A DNA stretch of 64,000 nt from Fen-1308 sp035319185 (GCA_035319185.1 DATHDF010000074.1:1-64000); one strand, 5' to 3'. Counted from the stretch's first letter, positions 42,066-52,078 are shown. Program-made: numbers and translations. Notes: generated by a model not told the origin, from the letters alone.

Positions 42066-43195
42066 ACCGAATTAATAAACACCGAAACATATTAGATTTC
42101 ACCCTCTCTTCACTGCTTAGAAGAAAGAGGAAGAATACCGCACTGGTGCTCGTTTACATCCTGGTTGTCTTCGGACTCGCCTCCGTGCTTTTTTCGACCC
42201 AGGCACTAAAACGCGAGGCCTGCAGCATCTTGCAGAGGAGCCCCGAGGTCGTGATCCAGAGGCTTGTCGCCGGAAGGCATGAGCTGATTCCAACCTCTTA
42301 CATCGACAAGATCAAGGATGTGCGGGGTGTTCAGACTGTAAAGAGGCGCCTCTGGGGATATTATTACGACCCGACGGTCGGCGCAAATTATACCCTGATG
42401 GTTCCCGACGACCCTGCGGTAGCTGAGGGAACTATCGTCATCGGCAAGGGCGTGGCAAGAACCTTGCGCGCCGAAAAAGGGGACCTGCTGCCATTCAAGG
42501 CAAATGACGGCTTTTTCGTGAGTCTGGAAGTGGGCGATATAATCTCTTCCGACTCAGAACTTGTGTCCTCCGATCTGGTGCTGATGAACGAAGGCGATTT
42601 CCGTCAGATAACCGGAGTGCCTGCCGGCTATTTCACCGATATGGTATTGTCCGTCAGAAATGTCAAGGAACTGCCCACCATAGCCGAAAAAATAAGACGC
42701 CTGGCTCCCGACACCCGGCCAATCGTGAAGGATGACATCCTCAGGACCTATGAAACCATCTTCGACTGGCGCGGCGGCATACTGCTGGTGATCCTGGCAG
42801 GGGCTATCATGGCCTTCATCATCTTCGCCTGGGACAAGGCCAGCGGCCTGAGCTCGGAGGAGAGGAAGGAGATCGGGATATTGAAGGGCATAGGCTGGGA
42901 GACCTCGGACGTCATCTTGATGAAATTCTGGGAGGGAACGGTTATATCCCTTTCTTCGTTTCTGCTCGGATGCGTATTTGCTTATATTCATATCTTCTAT
43001 GCATCATCGGCCCTCTTCGAACCCGTGCTGAAGGGATGGGCTGTTCTGTATCCGAAGTTCAGGCTCATCCCGTATATCGATCCGCTTCAGCTCGCCACCC
43101 TCTTCTTTCTCACGGTCATTCCTTATACGGTCGCCACCATCATCCCCTCCTGGAGGGCCGCGACCGTAGATCCCGATTCGGTAATGAGGCTCTGA
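42062..43195 (+). CDS. ABC transporter permease, FtsX/MacB-like
   Basis: 377 residues. One N-terminal helix (TALVLVYILVVFGLASVLFS), a large extracytoplasmic domain (about 50-235) and three C-terminal helices, the last near 345, as in FtsX-type permeases. The conserved ERKEIGILKGIGWETSDVILMKF cytoplasmic loop is present near 277-299. Such permeases usually drive mechanical transmission or export rather than import. It is paired with the ATPase that overlaps its stop. Confidence 0.9.
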   Translation: MNRINKHRNILDFTLSSLLRRKRKNTALVLVYILVVFGLASVLFSTQALKREACSILQRSPEVVIQRLVAGRHELIPTSYIDKIKDVRGVQTVKRRLWGYYYDPTVGANYTLMVPDDPAVAEGTIVIGKGVARTLRAEKGDLLPFKANDGFFVSLEVGDIISSDSELVSSDLVLMNEGDFRQITGVPAGYFTDMVLSVRNVKELPTIAEKIRRLAPDTRPIVKDDILRTYETIFDWRGGILLVILAGAIMAFIIFAWDKASGLSSEERKEIGILKGIGWETSDVILMKFWEGTVISLSSFLLGCVFAYIHIFYASSALFEPVLKGWAVLYPKFRLIPYIDPLQLATLFFLTVIPYTVATIIPSWRAATVDPDSVMRL

Positions 43196-43872
43196 TGATA
43201 CAGGTCATGGATGTAAGAAAGGTCTTCAATGCGGGGAGACCGAACGAATTCGTGGCCATGAACAAGGTCAGCCTCTCGATCCCCCGGCATGATGTGACCG
43301 TTCTGAAGGGGCCGAGCGGATCGGGCAAGACTACCCTCCTCGGAATTTTGGGATGCATGGCACGGCCCACCTCCGGGAGGATCATGCTGGCGGAACGGGA
43401 GATTACAAGCCTTCCAGAGAGGTTCCTTACCGAGATCAGGCGCACAACCTTCGGCTTCGTCTTTCAGCAATTCAATCTCATCAAGGGCATAACGGTCATC
43501 GAAAACGTGATACTTCCGGCATATCCGACCGGAGAAAATCCCGCCATCCTGAAGAAGAGAGCCATGGAGCTCCTATCGCTGTTCAATCTCTCAGGGAAGG
43601 CCGACTCCAAAATAGAATGGCTTTCCGGGGGAGAGGCCCAGAGGACGAGCATAGCCAGGGCACTGATGAATGATCCCGAAGTGATCATCGCCGACGAGCC
43701 GACGGCCAACCTCGATTCGAGGCTCTCGAAAGAATTCATGGAGATTGTGTCGGGTCTGAAAGAACAGGAAAAGACGATCATCATAGCCAGCCACGACCCT
43801 ATCGTATACGACTCGCCGATTGTCGACAGGGTCGTCGAGATGAGGGACGGAAAGATCATCTCAGGCATATGA
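43195..43872 (+). CDS. ABC transporter ATP-binding protein, LolD/MacB-like
   Basis: 225 residues. Walker A GPSGSGKTTLL near 38-48, Q-loop FGFVFQQFNLIKG near 85, signature LSGGEAQRTSIARAL near 140-154, Walker B VIIADEPTANLDS near 162-174, and H-loop IIASHDP near 196. The start ATG overlaps the permease stop (TGATG); upstream open codons belong to another frame of the permease gene. It energises the FtsX-like partner. Confidence 0.94.
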   Translation: MIQVMDVRKVFNAGRPNEFVAMNKVSLSIPRHDVTVLKGPSGSGKTTLLGILGCMARPTSGRIMLAEREITSLPERFLTEIRRTTFGFVFQQFNLIKGITVIENVILPAYPTGENPAILKKRAMELLSLFNLSGKADSKIEWLSGGEAQRTSIARALMNDPEVIIADEPTANLDSRLSKEFMEIVSGLKEQEKTIIIASHDPIVYDSPIVDRVVEMRDGKIISGI

Positions 43873-44873
43873 TCTTCAGGCCCCCGATAATAGCCCTTCT
43901 GTGCGGTTCGATCATAGTAAGCCTCATGCTGGTCTATTCCGCTTACTACGGTGTCATGATCGTCAGGCGCTGGGACATAAGCAGCGGAAGCGAGCTTCAG
44001 CTTAGCCTGGAGAGAAAGACCTACCTGCTTTCTACCATCATGAGCTATATAATGGCCTTCCAGCTCGCCTCCTTCTTTCTCTTCATCTTTACGGTGGACG
44101 ACATACATGCCCTCTTCGTCGGTGCCATGTGCGCGGCCGGAACCTTAAACGTCAACCGGTTCGGCTACCCGACCGTAATTTTGAAGATCGTAAATTTCCT
44201 GATGGCAGGGGTTTGGCTGATCATCAACTACACCGACAACAGGGCCTTCGATTATCCCCTCATCAAAAAGAAATACCTCCTGCTTCTGGCCATGACACCG
44301 CTGGTGATTTTAGAGACGATCACGCAGACCTCATATTTCCTGGTGATGAAGGCCAATGTCATCACATCCTGCTGCGGCAGCCTCTTCAGCACTGAGACCG
44401 AAGGCGTCACCTCCAGCATAGCAGCCCTTCCCCGCATTCCGATGGAGATTTCTTTCTTTGTCTGCATGGGCCTGACACTTGCCTCGGGGATCTATTTCTA
44501 TCTGAAACAAAACCGGTCGGGATATATCTTTTCTGCCTTGAGCATGGCGACCTTTGCCTTATCCGTGGCGGCTCTCATATCCTTCATATCCCTCTATTTC
44601 TACGAGCTCCCGACCCATCACTGTCCGTTCTGCATCCTCCAGAAGGAATACAATTACATCGGCTATGTCTTATACCTCACCCTCCTGGGTGGAGCGGTCT
44701 CAGGAATGGGAATCGGGGCGCTGATGCCCTTCAGAAAGATTACAAGTCTTTCAACCATCGTCCCCGTCATCCAGAAGAAGCTCGTTATAATCAGCCTTGC
44801 CCTTTATATGATCTATGCCTCGATTTCGATATACGAAATGATATTTTCGACGTTGAGACTGGAGGGCTACTAA
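43869..44873 (+). CDS. polytopic membrane protein of unknown function
   Basis: 334 residues with eight or nine membrane helices. Notable polar features: HHCPFCILQKEYNYIGY near 253-269, a CxxC pair flanked by His, and a CC pair in ITSCCGS near 168-174. A membrane CxxC next to His recalls DsbB/VKOR-type thiol oxidoreductases or metal-binding sites, but no family is recognised. It overlaps the ATPase stop by four bases and ends the tight operon. Confidence 0.75.
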   Translation: MIFRPPIIALLCGSIIVSLMLVYSAYYGVMIVRRWDISSGSELQLSLERKTYLLSTIMSYIMAFQLASFFLFIFTVDDIHALFVGAMCAAGTLNVNRFGYPTVILKIVNFLMAGVWLIINYTDNRAFDYPLIKKKYLLLLAMTPLVILETITQTSYFLVMKANVITSCCGSLFSTETEGVTSSIAALPRIPMEISFFVCMGLTLASGIYFYLKQNRSGYIFSALSMATFALSVAALISFISLYFYELPTHHCPFCILQKEYNYIGYVLYLTLLGGAVSGMGIGALMPFRKITSLSTIVPVIQKKLVIISLALYMIYASISIYEMIFSTLRLEGY

Positions 44874-45019
44874 ACAGAGAGCCCGCAACAGTTCTTGTTG
44901 ATCTTCATCATTCCTTCATAATCGAATGTTAAAATCAAGCATTGACAAGCATCATGGATGCTGATACTCATTAATAAAGCACCCTTTCGCAGTTGATGAA
45001 AGGCTGGATGGAGGAAAAT

Positions 45020-45412
45020 ATGAAGAAGATAATATTGATGACGATGGCCGTGGTTCTGATAGCTTTCGGAGCGGCATTCGGAGCGGGGCTCGAAGTGAAA
45101 CAGAAGGCAGGAGAATACAACGTAGAGATCAAGCTCGACAAGAACCCGCCCATAGTCGGCAGCAACAACGTAGAGATTGAGGTCAAGGATTCAGCTGGCA
45201 AATATGTGACCGACGCCAAGGTAAAGGTTGATTACTCGATGCCTGCCATGCCTGGAATGCCCGCCATGAATTACAAGACCGACGCCGTATTGTCTGGACA
45301 GAAATATACCGCCAAGATGGATCTTTCGATGTCCGGACCATGGAACATTGCGGTCAAGATAAGCAAAGGAGGAAAGACCTCGACCGTGAAGTTCAATGTG
45401 GATGCCCAGTAA
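45020..45412 (+). CDS. FixH/YtkA-like exported protein
   Basis: 130 residues from the ATG behind GGAGGAAAAT. Signal peptide IILMTMAVVLIAFGAAFGA, then an Ig-like beta domain: YNVEIKLDKNPPIVGSNNVEIEV, the Met-rich VDYSMPAMPGMPAMNY near 75-90, and GPWNIAVKI. The Met-rich loop MPAMPGMPAM is typical of YtkA/CopC-like copper-binding proteins. It overlaps the TolC gene by 17 bases and heads the Cus-type efflux set. Confidence 0.85.
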   Translation: MKKIILMTMAVVLIAFGAAFGAGLEVKQKAGEYNVEIKLDKNPPIVGSNNVEIEVKDSAGKYVTDAKVKVDYSMPAMPGMPAMNYKTDAVLSGQKYTAKMDLSMSGPWNIAVKISKGGKTSTVKFNVDAQ

Positions 45413-46733
45413 TAGAGAAGAAAAGCCAGCTAAGGCCGTCGGCAGCGCGTTGCTGCTGGCGGTTTTTTGTCTGTCCCTCGCTGCTTTTTTTTCGACTCAA
45501 GCTGCAGAGGTTTTCGCTTACGAGCTGACCTTACAGGGGCTTATAGACGAGGCGCTTAACAACAATCCTGAACTGCAAGCGTCAATGTATCGGGCATCAG
45601 GCGCTGAATATCGTATACCTCAGGTTAAAAGCCTTCCTGATCCGCTGCTCTCCTTCGGTTATCAGAATGAGGGGTTCAGCAGGTATTCATACGGACAGTC
45701 CGAGGACTCGCAATGGATATTCTCCGCGTCGCAGACAATCCCCTTCCCAGGCAAGCTTGCATTGAAGGGAGAGGCCGCTGGGCATGAATCTGAAAGCCTC
45801 AGGGCGAACTATGAAGCGCTCCGGCTGAAGACGATATCAAAGGTAAAAGAGCTTTATTTCGACCTGTACGCGACTTATAAGACCGCTGATCTGGTCGGTG
45901 AGAGAAACAGGCTCTTCTCGCGTGTTGAAGAGGCAGCCCTTTCCCTCTATGCGTCTGGAAAGGGTTCACAGCAGGACGTACTGCTCGCCCAGACAGAAAA
46001 GTATCTGCTCGTCGAAAAGGAGGCGCTATTGAGACAAAAAATTCAGTCACTCGATGCTCAGCTCTGCGGTGCCATCGGACGAACATCCGATCTGCCTCTG
46101 GGAAGGCCTGCGGAAACATCTCCTTCAAGTTTCGCTTATACGACAGACGAGCTCATCAGGATCGCAGAAGACCGGTCGCCTGAGCTTAAGGCCAAAGACG
46201 GGACGATTAAGTCTTCTGAAGCCAGGCTGTCGTTCGCCAAAAAGGATTATATTCCGGACTTCACGGTTACGGGCGGCTATATCGCGCGAGGCAACGGTTT
46301 CGGAGATATGTGGAGCCTGACAACGTCGATCAACGTGCCGATCTTTTACAGGACCAAGCAGCGGCATGCCGTCAATGAAGCTAATGCATCTCTCATGGAG
46401 GCTAGCAGCGACAGGGCGGCGACAAGGCTCGCAATTATCTCGTTCGTCAGAGACAATTATTCGCTTCTGAAGAGTTCCGATAAACTTATGTCTCTTTACA
46501 GGGATGGGCTGATTCCCAAAAGCCGCCAGGATGTGGAGCTTGCCCTGTCCGGCTACAGAACCGGCTCAGTAGATGCCTTTACAGTGATAAGCAAACTCAA
46601 GTCAGTCATCGATTTTGAAATCTCGTACTGGGGCCAATTTGCGGAACATGAAAAGGCCATCGCCCGCATCGAGGCTGCAACGGGGCTGGGTAGCGCATAC
46701 TTCAGTGACAGCCTGGGAGCCGGGCATGAATAG
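45396..46733 (+). CDS. TolC family outer-membrane channel (CusC-like)
   Basis: About 445 residues. After a positively charged start and signal sequence (LLLAVFCLSLAAFFSTQAA), two OEP repeats are visible, each with the helical hairpins typical of TolC (LTLQGLIDEALNNNPELQASMYRAS, then FPGKLALKGEAAGHESESLRANYEAL, and the second near 240). It provides the exit duct for the adjacent CusB/CusA-like pump. The first ATG lies inside the previous gene; the second (two codons on) is an alternative start. Confidence 0.9.
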   Translation: MWMPSNREEKPAKAVGSALLLAVFCLSLAAFFSTQAAEVFAYELTLQGLIDEALNNNPELQASMYRASGAEYRIPQVKSLPDPLLSFGYQNEGFSRYSYGQSEDSQWIFSASQTIPFPGKLALKGEAAGHESESLRANYEALRLKTISKVKELYFDLYATYKTADLVGERNRLFSRVEEAALSLYASGKGSQQDVLLAQTEKYLLVEKEALLRQKIQSLDAQLCGAIGRTSDLPLGRPAETSPSSFAYTTDELIRIAEDRSPELKAKDGTIKSSEARLSFAKKDYIPDFTVTGGYIARGNGFGDMWSLTTSINVPIFYRTKQRHAVNEANASLMEASSDRAATRLAIISFVRDNYSLLKSSDKLMSLYRDGLIPKSRQDVELALSGYRTGSVDAFTVISKLKSVIDFEISYWGQFAEHEKAIARIEAATGLGSAYFSDSLGAGHE

Positions 46734-47919
46734 GAAGATCCTGCTGATTATAGGCGCAGCAATCATAGCAGCGGCGGCGATTGCTTTTTATGTCATGAAT
46801 CCAGCGCCTGCGAAGAAAGCCCCCGTCGCCCAGGTACAGCCCCCTGCCGAATCAAAAAACACAGATGCACCCGCGCAGCAGAACACGGAACAGGCCCAAG
46901 ATCAGGCTGAAGCCCCTACGGTCGAAATATCGCCGGAACAGCAGCAACTCATAGGAGTTAAAACCGTCACCGCTGAAATCAAACCTATGCGCAAGATTAT
47001 CAGGACAGTTGGACTCGTAGCATATGACGAGCGCAGGCTCTCGACGGTAAATACTAAATTCGACGGATGGATAGAGAAACTCCATGTAGACTACTCCGGG
47101 CGTTACGTCCGCAAGGGTGAGCCCCTGGCTGATATCTATAGCCCTGAGCTGCTCGCCACACAGCAGGAATTCATAAACCTCCTGAAATGGAAGAACGAGG
47201 AAAGGTCGATAAAGAACCAGGATATAGGCTCAATGCTTTCCCGTGATTCAAACGTCATAATCGAGGGTGCGCGGCAGAGGTTGAGACTGTGGGACATCTC
47301 GGATGAACAGATCGATAAAATCGAGAAGACAGGAAAGCCCATTCGAAGTCTCACCATTTACAGCCCTGTCAGCGGGTATGTGGTGCAGAAGAGCGCCTTA
47401 AAGGGAGCGAGGGTGGCAGCCGGTGAAAAACTCTTTGATATCGCGGACCTCTCGACCGTCTGGATATTATCCGACATCTTCGAGTATGAGCTCCCTCTGG
47501 TCAAGCCTGGAGAGAAGGCCATCATCAGCCTGAGCTATTTCCCGGGCAAGGAGTTTTCATCCGATATCGATTATGTCTACCCAACGATCTCAGGCGAGAC
47601 GCGCTCGGCCAAGGTAAGGTTTACAGTACCAAATCCGGGCAATCGTCTCAAGCCGCAGATGTATACCAACGTTGAAGTTAAGATAAACATCGGCAAAAAA
47701 CTTGTCGTTCCCGAAGACGCCGTCCTCGATGCCGGCAAGCGCCAGGTGGTGTACGTGGACAAAGGCGAAGGCAACTTCGAACCGCGCGAAGTTGGCGTTG
47801 GAATGAGATCCGACGGCATGATCGAGATAAGCAATGGGCTTCAGGCTGGAGAACGCGTGGCATCCTCTGCCAATTTCCTCATCGATTCGGAGGCTAAATT
47901 GAAAGGCGTTGTGAAGTAA
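46726..47919 (+). CDS. efflux RND periplasmic adaptor (CusB-like)
   Basis: 397 residues from an ATG overlapping the TolC stop by eight bases. One N-terminal anchor (ILLIIGAAIIAAAAIAFYV), a Pro/Ala/Gln-rich linker, then the adaptor domains: barrel-sandwich (GWIEKLHVDYSGRYVRKGEPLADIYSPEL near 115-143), helical hairpin, and SPVSGYVVQKSALKGARVAAGEKLFDIADLSTVW near 213-246. Codon 397 meets the next start. It links TolC-like and CusA-like partners; copper or silver export is likely. Confidence 0.92.
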   Translation: MNRKILLIIGAAIIAAAAIAFYVMNPAPAKKAPVAQVQPPAESKNTDAPAQQNTEQAQDQAEAPTVEISPEQQQLIGVKTVTAEIKPMRKIIRTVGLVAYDERRLSTVNTKFDGWIEKLHVDYSGRYVRKGEPLADIYSPELLATQQEFINLLKWKNEERSIKNQDIGSMLSRDSNVIIEGARQRLRLWDISDEQIDKIEKTGKPIRSLTIYSPVSGYVVQKSALKGARVAAGEKLFDIADLSTVWILSDIFEYELPLVKPGEKAIISLSYFPGKEFSSDIDYVYPTISGETRSAKVRFTVPNPGNRLKPQMYTNVEVKINIGKKLVVPEDAVLDAGKRQVVYVDKGEGNFEPREVGVGMRSDGMIEISNGLQAGERVASSANFLIDSEAKLKGVVK

Positions 47920-50900
47920 TGATCGCCAGGATAATCGATTTCAGCGCCCGCAACAAGTTCGTAATATTCCTGATGGTCGGCTTTATGTTGGCCTGGGGAT
48001 ATTGGGCATTACAGAGAACGCCCCTTGACGCGATTCCGGACCTGAGCGATACCCAGGTGATCATCCTGACCGAATGGCCCGGAAGGAGCCCCGACCTCGT
48101 CGAAGACCAGGTAACGTATCCGATCTCATCCACCCTGCTAGCCGCGCCTGAAGTGCGTGCGGTCAGGGGCTTTTCCTTTCTCGGAAGCTCCTTTATCTAT
48201 GTGATCTTCAAGGAAGACACCAACATATACTGGGCCAGGAGCCGCGTTCTCGAATATCTCCAGGCGGTCAAGAACAAGATACCGGCCGACGTGAACCCTG
48301 TGCTGGGTCCGGACGCATCGAGCGTCGGATGGGGCTTTTCGTATGCAATAGTAGATGAGACGGGAAGGCACAACCTCGCTGAGCTGCGCTCAATGGAGGA
48401 TTACAATGTGAAACTGGCCGTAGAAAGCGTGCCGGGAGTCTCCCAGGTCGCCAGCATAGGCGGTTTTGTAAAGCAGTACCAGATTACCATCGACCCGAAC
48501 AAGCTCCTGGCTTACAACATCGCTTTGCCGAAGGTTCTCGATGCGGTCAGAAACAGCAATCAGGATGTCGAAGGCAGAGTGCTCGAATTCTCCGGCGCAG
48601 AATATGCGGTCAGAGGCAGGGGATATATAAGGAGCATAGCCGACATAGAGAATATCCCCGTAGGAGCGAGCAGGTCCGGCACTCCGGTCTACCTGAAACA
48701 TATAGCTGCAGTACAACTGGGACCTGAGATCAGACGCGGCGTTGCTGAACTCGACGGCAAGGGGCAGGTGGCCGGAGGCATAGTCGTAGTCAGGTTTGGC
48801 CAGAATGTCCTTGACGTAATAGATCGTGTGAAACAGAAGCTGAAAACCGATATAGAGCCAAGCCTTCCCAAAGGTGTAAAGATAGTCGTCACGTATAACC
48901 GCACGGATTTAATCCACCGCGCAATCGATACCCTCAAGGATGAGATTCTGAAACTCTCACTTGCCGTCAGCGTCGTATGCATAATCTTCCTATTTCACCT
49001 GCCCAGCGCGCTGGTAGTGATTCTGACGCTTCCGGTGGCTATAATCATCTCCTTCATCTGCATGTACTATCTCGGCGTCACCTCTAATATCATGAGCCTG
49101 AGCGGAATTGCGATCGCAATAGGGGCGATGGTGGATGCCTCGATCATCATGGTCGAAAATGCGCACAAGAAGATGGAGCAGTGGGAGTGCAATCATGAGC
49201 TGTATTGTGGCAGGCTTGACGTAATAATCGATGCCGCCAAAGAGGTGGGGCCTTCGCTCTTCTTCTCGCTGCTGGTCATTACAGTCGGCTTCCTTCCTGT
49301 CTTTACGCTGCAGGAGCAGGCAGGCAGGCTCTTCAAGCCGCTGGCATATACAAAGACGTTCGCCATGCTCTTCTCGTCTTTTCTGGCTATTACGCTCACG
49401 CCTGTTCTCATGTCCCTGTTCATAAGGGAGAGTTCCCTGAGCAAGGTCCCTGTCATCAAGTATATCTTCACCATATATCCCGAAGAGAAACACCCCGTTA
49501 GCCGCCTGTTGCGCAAACTGTATGAACCTGTAGCGCACATTGCACTGAATCACAAAAAGATAGTGATAGTCATTGCGGTTGTCATTATGGCTCTCACGAT
49601 ATTTCCGTTCATTAAACTGGGCTCAGAGTTCATGCCTCCACTGTATGAGGGTTCTCTGTTCTATATGCCGGTCACGGTTCCGGGCATATCGATTTCTGAG
49701 GCATCAAGGCTGCTGCAGATGCAGGACAGGATTCTGAAGAATATACCGGAGGTGGCCCAGGTTTTCGGAAAGGCGGGCCGGGCCGAGACGGCAACTGATC
49801 CGGCGCCTCTCGAGATGTTCGAGACGGTGATCAACCTGAAGCCCGAGTATCAGTGGAGGCCGGGTATGACCGTCGAGAAGCTGAAGTTCGAGATGAACAA
49901 CGCGCTCTCGATTCCCGGGGTAGCCAACTCTTTCACCATGCCCATAAAGGCGCGCATAGACATGCTCTCCACCGGCATCAGGACCCCGGTCGGCATAAAG
50001 GTGCTCGGTCCCGATCTGAAGGAAATCGAACGCCTGGGCGTCGAAATTGAAAAGCGCATTCAGGACATACCCGGCACGCGCAGCGTTTATGCCGAGCGTG
50101 TCACGACCGGATATTACACCGACATCAATGTTAAGAGAGAGGCCGCGGCACGATACGGCCTTACCGTCGGAGATGTGCAGAACATTATCCAGTCGGCTGT
50201 GGGAGGCCTGAACCTCACCACAACTGTAGAGGGCAGGGAACGATACCCGGTGAACCTGCGGTATTTCAGGGACATGAGGAGCGACTTCGAAGATATCCGC
50301 AGGATTCTCGTTCCGGTATCCGACAACAACGCCCCCGAACCTGCGCCCTCTGCCGGATTTCAGCGCATCCTCCAGGTGCCGCTCGGCGAACTGGCCGACA
50401 TAACTATCGAAAAAGGCCCGTCCCAGATAAAAAGCGAGGAAGGACTGCTCACCTCTTACATCTATATTGACTTTGCGAACAGGGACGTAGGGGGTTACAT
50501 CGACGACGCCAAGAAGAAGATATCTTCACTAAAAATACCGGAAGGTTACAGGCTGCAATGGAGCGGCGAATACGAGTACCTCGTTCAGACGCACGAGCGG
50601 CTGAAATTCGTGATCCCCCTGACCCTCTTCGTCATCTTCATCCTGATATATTTCAACACCAAGTCTTTCACGAAAACGGCGATAGTCCTGCTTGCCGTGC
50701 CCTTTTCACTTGTTGGCTCCTTCTGGCTTCTCTATCTGCTCGGCTATAACATGAGTATAGCTGTCTGGGTGGGCATTATTGCGCTTGCGGGTCTGGATGC
50801 CGAGACGGGCGTGGTGATGCTCCTTTATCTCGAACTGGCTTACGAGAAATGGAAAAGAGAGGGCAAGCTGCTAAATATGGATGCGCTGAGGGATGCGGTG

Positions 50901-51155
50901 ATGGATGGAGCCGTCAAGCGTATAAGGCCCAAGATAATGACGGTCGCAGTAATTCTCGCAGGACTTATACCCATAATGTACAGCCACGGTACAGGGTCGG
51001 ATGTGATGAAGAGGATCGCGGCGCCTATGGTCGGCGGCGTCGTTACCTCGACAATCCTCGAGCTGATCATATACCCGGCTGTTTACATGCTCTGGAAAGG
51101 CAAGTATGTCAGGCAGGTCGAAAATGCCCGCTCATACGGCACTGAAAGCCACTAA
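47919..51155 (+). CDS. heavy-metal RND efflux pump (CusA/CzcA family)
   Basis: 1078 residues with twelve membrane helices in two halves and two large periplasmic loops. Metal-RND traits: AWGYWALQRTPLDAIPDLSD, AIAIGAMVDASIIMVENAHKK (near 405, proton relay Asp and Glu), GSEFMPPLYEGSLFYMPVTV near 568, GIKVLGPDLKEIERLG near 689, and IIALAGLDAETGVVMLLYL near 949. The Met-rich region near 560-590 favours monovalent copper/silver over zinc/cobalt, though Czc-type is possible. Its start shares one base with the adaptor stop. Confidence 0.94.
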   Translation: MIARIIDFSARNKFVIFLMVGFMLAWGYWALQRTPLDAIPDLSDTQVIILTEWPGRSPDLVEDQVTYPISSTLLAAPEVRAVRGFSFLGSSFIYVIFKEDTNIYWARSRVLEYLQAVKNKIPADVNPVLGPDASSVGWGFSYAIVDETGRHNLAELRSMEDYNVKLAVESVPGVSQVASIGGFVKQYQITIDPNKLLAYNIALPKVLDAVRNSNQDVEGRVLEFSGAEYAVRGRGYIRSIADIENIPVGASRSGTPVYLKHIAAVQLGPEIRRGVAELDGKGQVAGGIVVVRFGQNVLDVIDRVKQKLKTDIEPSLPKGVKIVVTYNRTDLIHRAIDTLKDEILKLSLAVSVVCIIFLFHLPSALVVILTLPVAIIISFICMYYLGVTSNIMSLSGIAIAIGAMVDASIIMVENAHKKMEQWECNHELYCGRLDVIIDAAKEVGPSLFFSLLVITVGFLPVFTLQEQAGRLFKPLAYTKTFAMLFSSFLAITLTPVLMSLFIRESSLSKVPVIKYIFTIYPEEKHPVSRLLRKLYEPVAHIALNHKKIVIVIAVVIMALTIFPFIKLGSEFMPPLYEGSLFYMPVTVPGISISEASRLLQMQDRILKNIPEVAQVFGKAGRAETATDPAPLEMFETVINLKPEYQWRPGMTVEKLKFEMNNALSIPGVANSFTMPIKARIDMLSTGIRTPVGIKVLGPDLKEIERLGVEIEKRIQDIPGTRSVYAERVTTGYYTDINVKREAAARYGLTVGDVQNIIQSAVGGLNLTTTVEGRERYPVNLRYFRDMRSDFEDIRRILVPVSDNNAPEPAPSAGFQRILQVPLGELADITIEKGPSQIKSEEGLLTSYIYIDFANRDVGGYIDDAKKKISSLKIPEGYRLQWSGEYEYLVQTHERLKFVIPLTLFVIFILIYFNTKSFTKTAIVLLAVPFSLVGSFWLLYLLGYNMSIAVWVGIIALAGLDAETGVVMLLYLELAYEKWKREGKLLNMDALRDAVMDGAVKRIRPKIMTVAVILAGLIPIMYSHGTGSDVMKRIAAPMVGGVVTSTILELIIYPAVYMLWKGKYVRQVENARSYGTESH

Positions 51156-51246
51156 CCGCAAGCCGAAAGCTCCGGCATGACGCAGTGCGAAAATTTCGTG
51201 TATCCTTATGCATGGACTTTTTTGTCATAAGGAGCTGCTCTGAAGC

Positions 51247-52056
51247 ATGAATATGTTCATCATAGACAATGAGCTGTTTATACGGCTTGTGTGTTTTCTT
51301 TCGGTATTTGCCGTCATGAGCATATGGGAGTTGGCTGCGCCGCGGCGGAAGCTGATGTCCTTGAAGCGGCAAAGATGGTTCCATAATATTTCACTCACGC
51401 TTATCAACTCCATTGCAGTAAGGGTCCTTTTTCCGGCTGCTGCGGTCGGCACGGCCTTTGTCGGCGAATTGAGCGGTTGGGGGCTTTTGAATGAACTCAG
51501 GGTCCCTTCCGTACCGGCGGGCTTTTTTTCGCTTCTGTTTCTCGACCTGACAATCTATGCGCAGCATTTTGTGTTCCACAAGGTTCCGCTTCTATGGCTT
51601 CTGCACAGAATGCATCATGCCGATCCCGATATTGATGTCACGACAGGGGCCCGGTTCCATACGATTGAGATCGTTGTGTCGATGGTGATAAAGATTTCAG
51701 TTGTTATAGTGCTCGGCGCGCCGGCCTGGTCTGTGCTCCTTTTTGAAATTCTCCTTAATGCCTCCTCCATGTTCAATCACAGCAATATTTGCATACCGGC
51801 TGAAGTCGACAATTTCCTGAGAAGACTCGTTGTAACACCCGATATGCACAGGGTACATCACTCAAGCATACCGGCAGAGACAAACAGCAATTTTGGCTTC
51901 AACTTTCCATGGTGGGACAGGCTTTTCAGGACTTACCGCGCTCAGCCGTCACTTGGGCATGATGGAATGACTATCGGGCTGGAAAATTTCAGAGACACAA
52001 AATATATCAGACTGCCATGGATGCTTGCCATACCATTTCTGGTGAAGACCAGATAA
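51247..52056 (+). CDS. sterol desaturase/fatty acid hydroxylase family protein
   Basis: 269 residues with four or five membrane helices. The His clusters of diiron membrane hydroxylases are present: HFVFHKVPLLWLLHRMHHAD near 103-122, FNHSNI near 177, and PDMHRVHHSSIP near 198-209. Substrate could be lipid or carotenoid; unknown. ATG follows AAGGAGCTGCTCTGAAGC at a long distance. It converges with cbiO, 22 bases apart, and is not obviously part of the efflux operon. Confidence 0.88.
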   Translation: MNMFIIDNELFIRLVCFLSVFAVMSIWELAAPRRKLMSLKRQRWFHNISLTLINSIAVRVLFPAAAVGTAFVGELSGWGLLNELRVPSVPAGFFSLLFLDLTIYAQHFVFHKVPLLWLLHRMHHADPDIDVTTGARFHTIEIVVSMVIKISVVIVLGAPAWSVLLFEILLNASSMFNHSNICIPAEVDNFLRRLVVTPDMHRVHHSSIPAETNSNFGFNFPWWDRLFRTYRAQPSLGHDGMTIGLENFRDTKYIRLPWMLAIPFLVKTR

Positions 52057-52078
52057 TAGCGGCTGACTTTGCGTCTGC

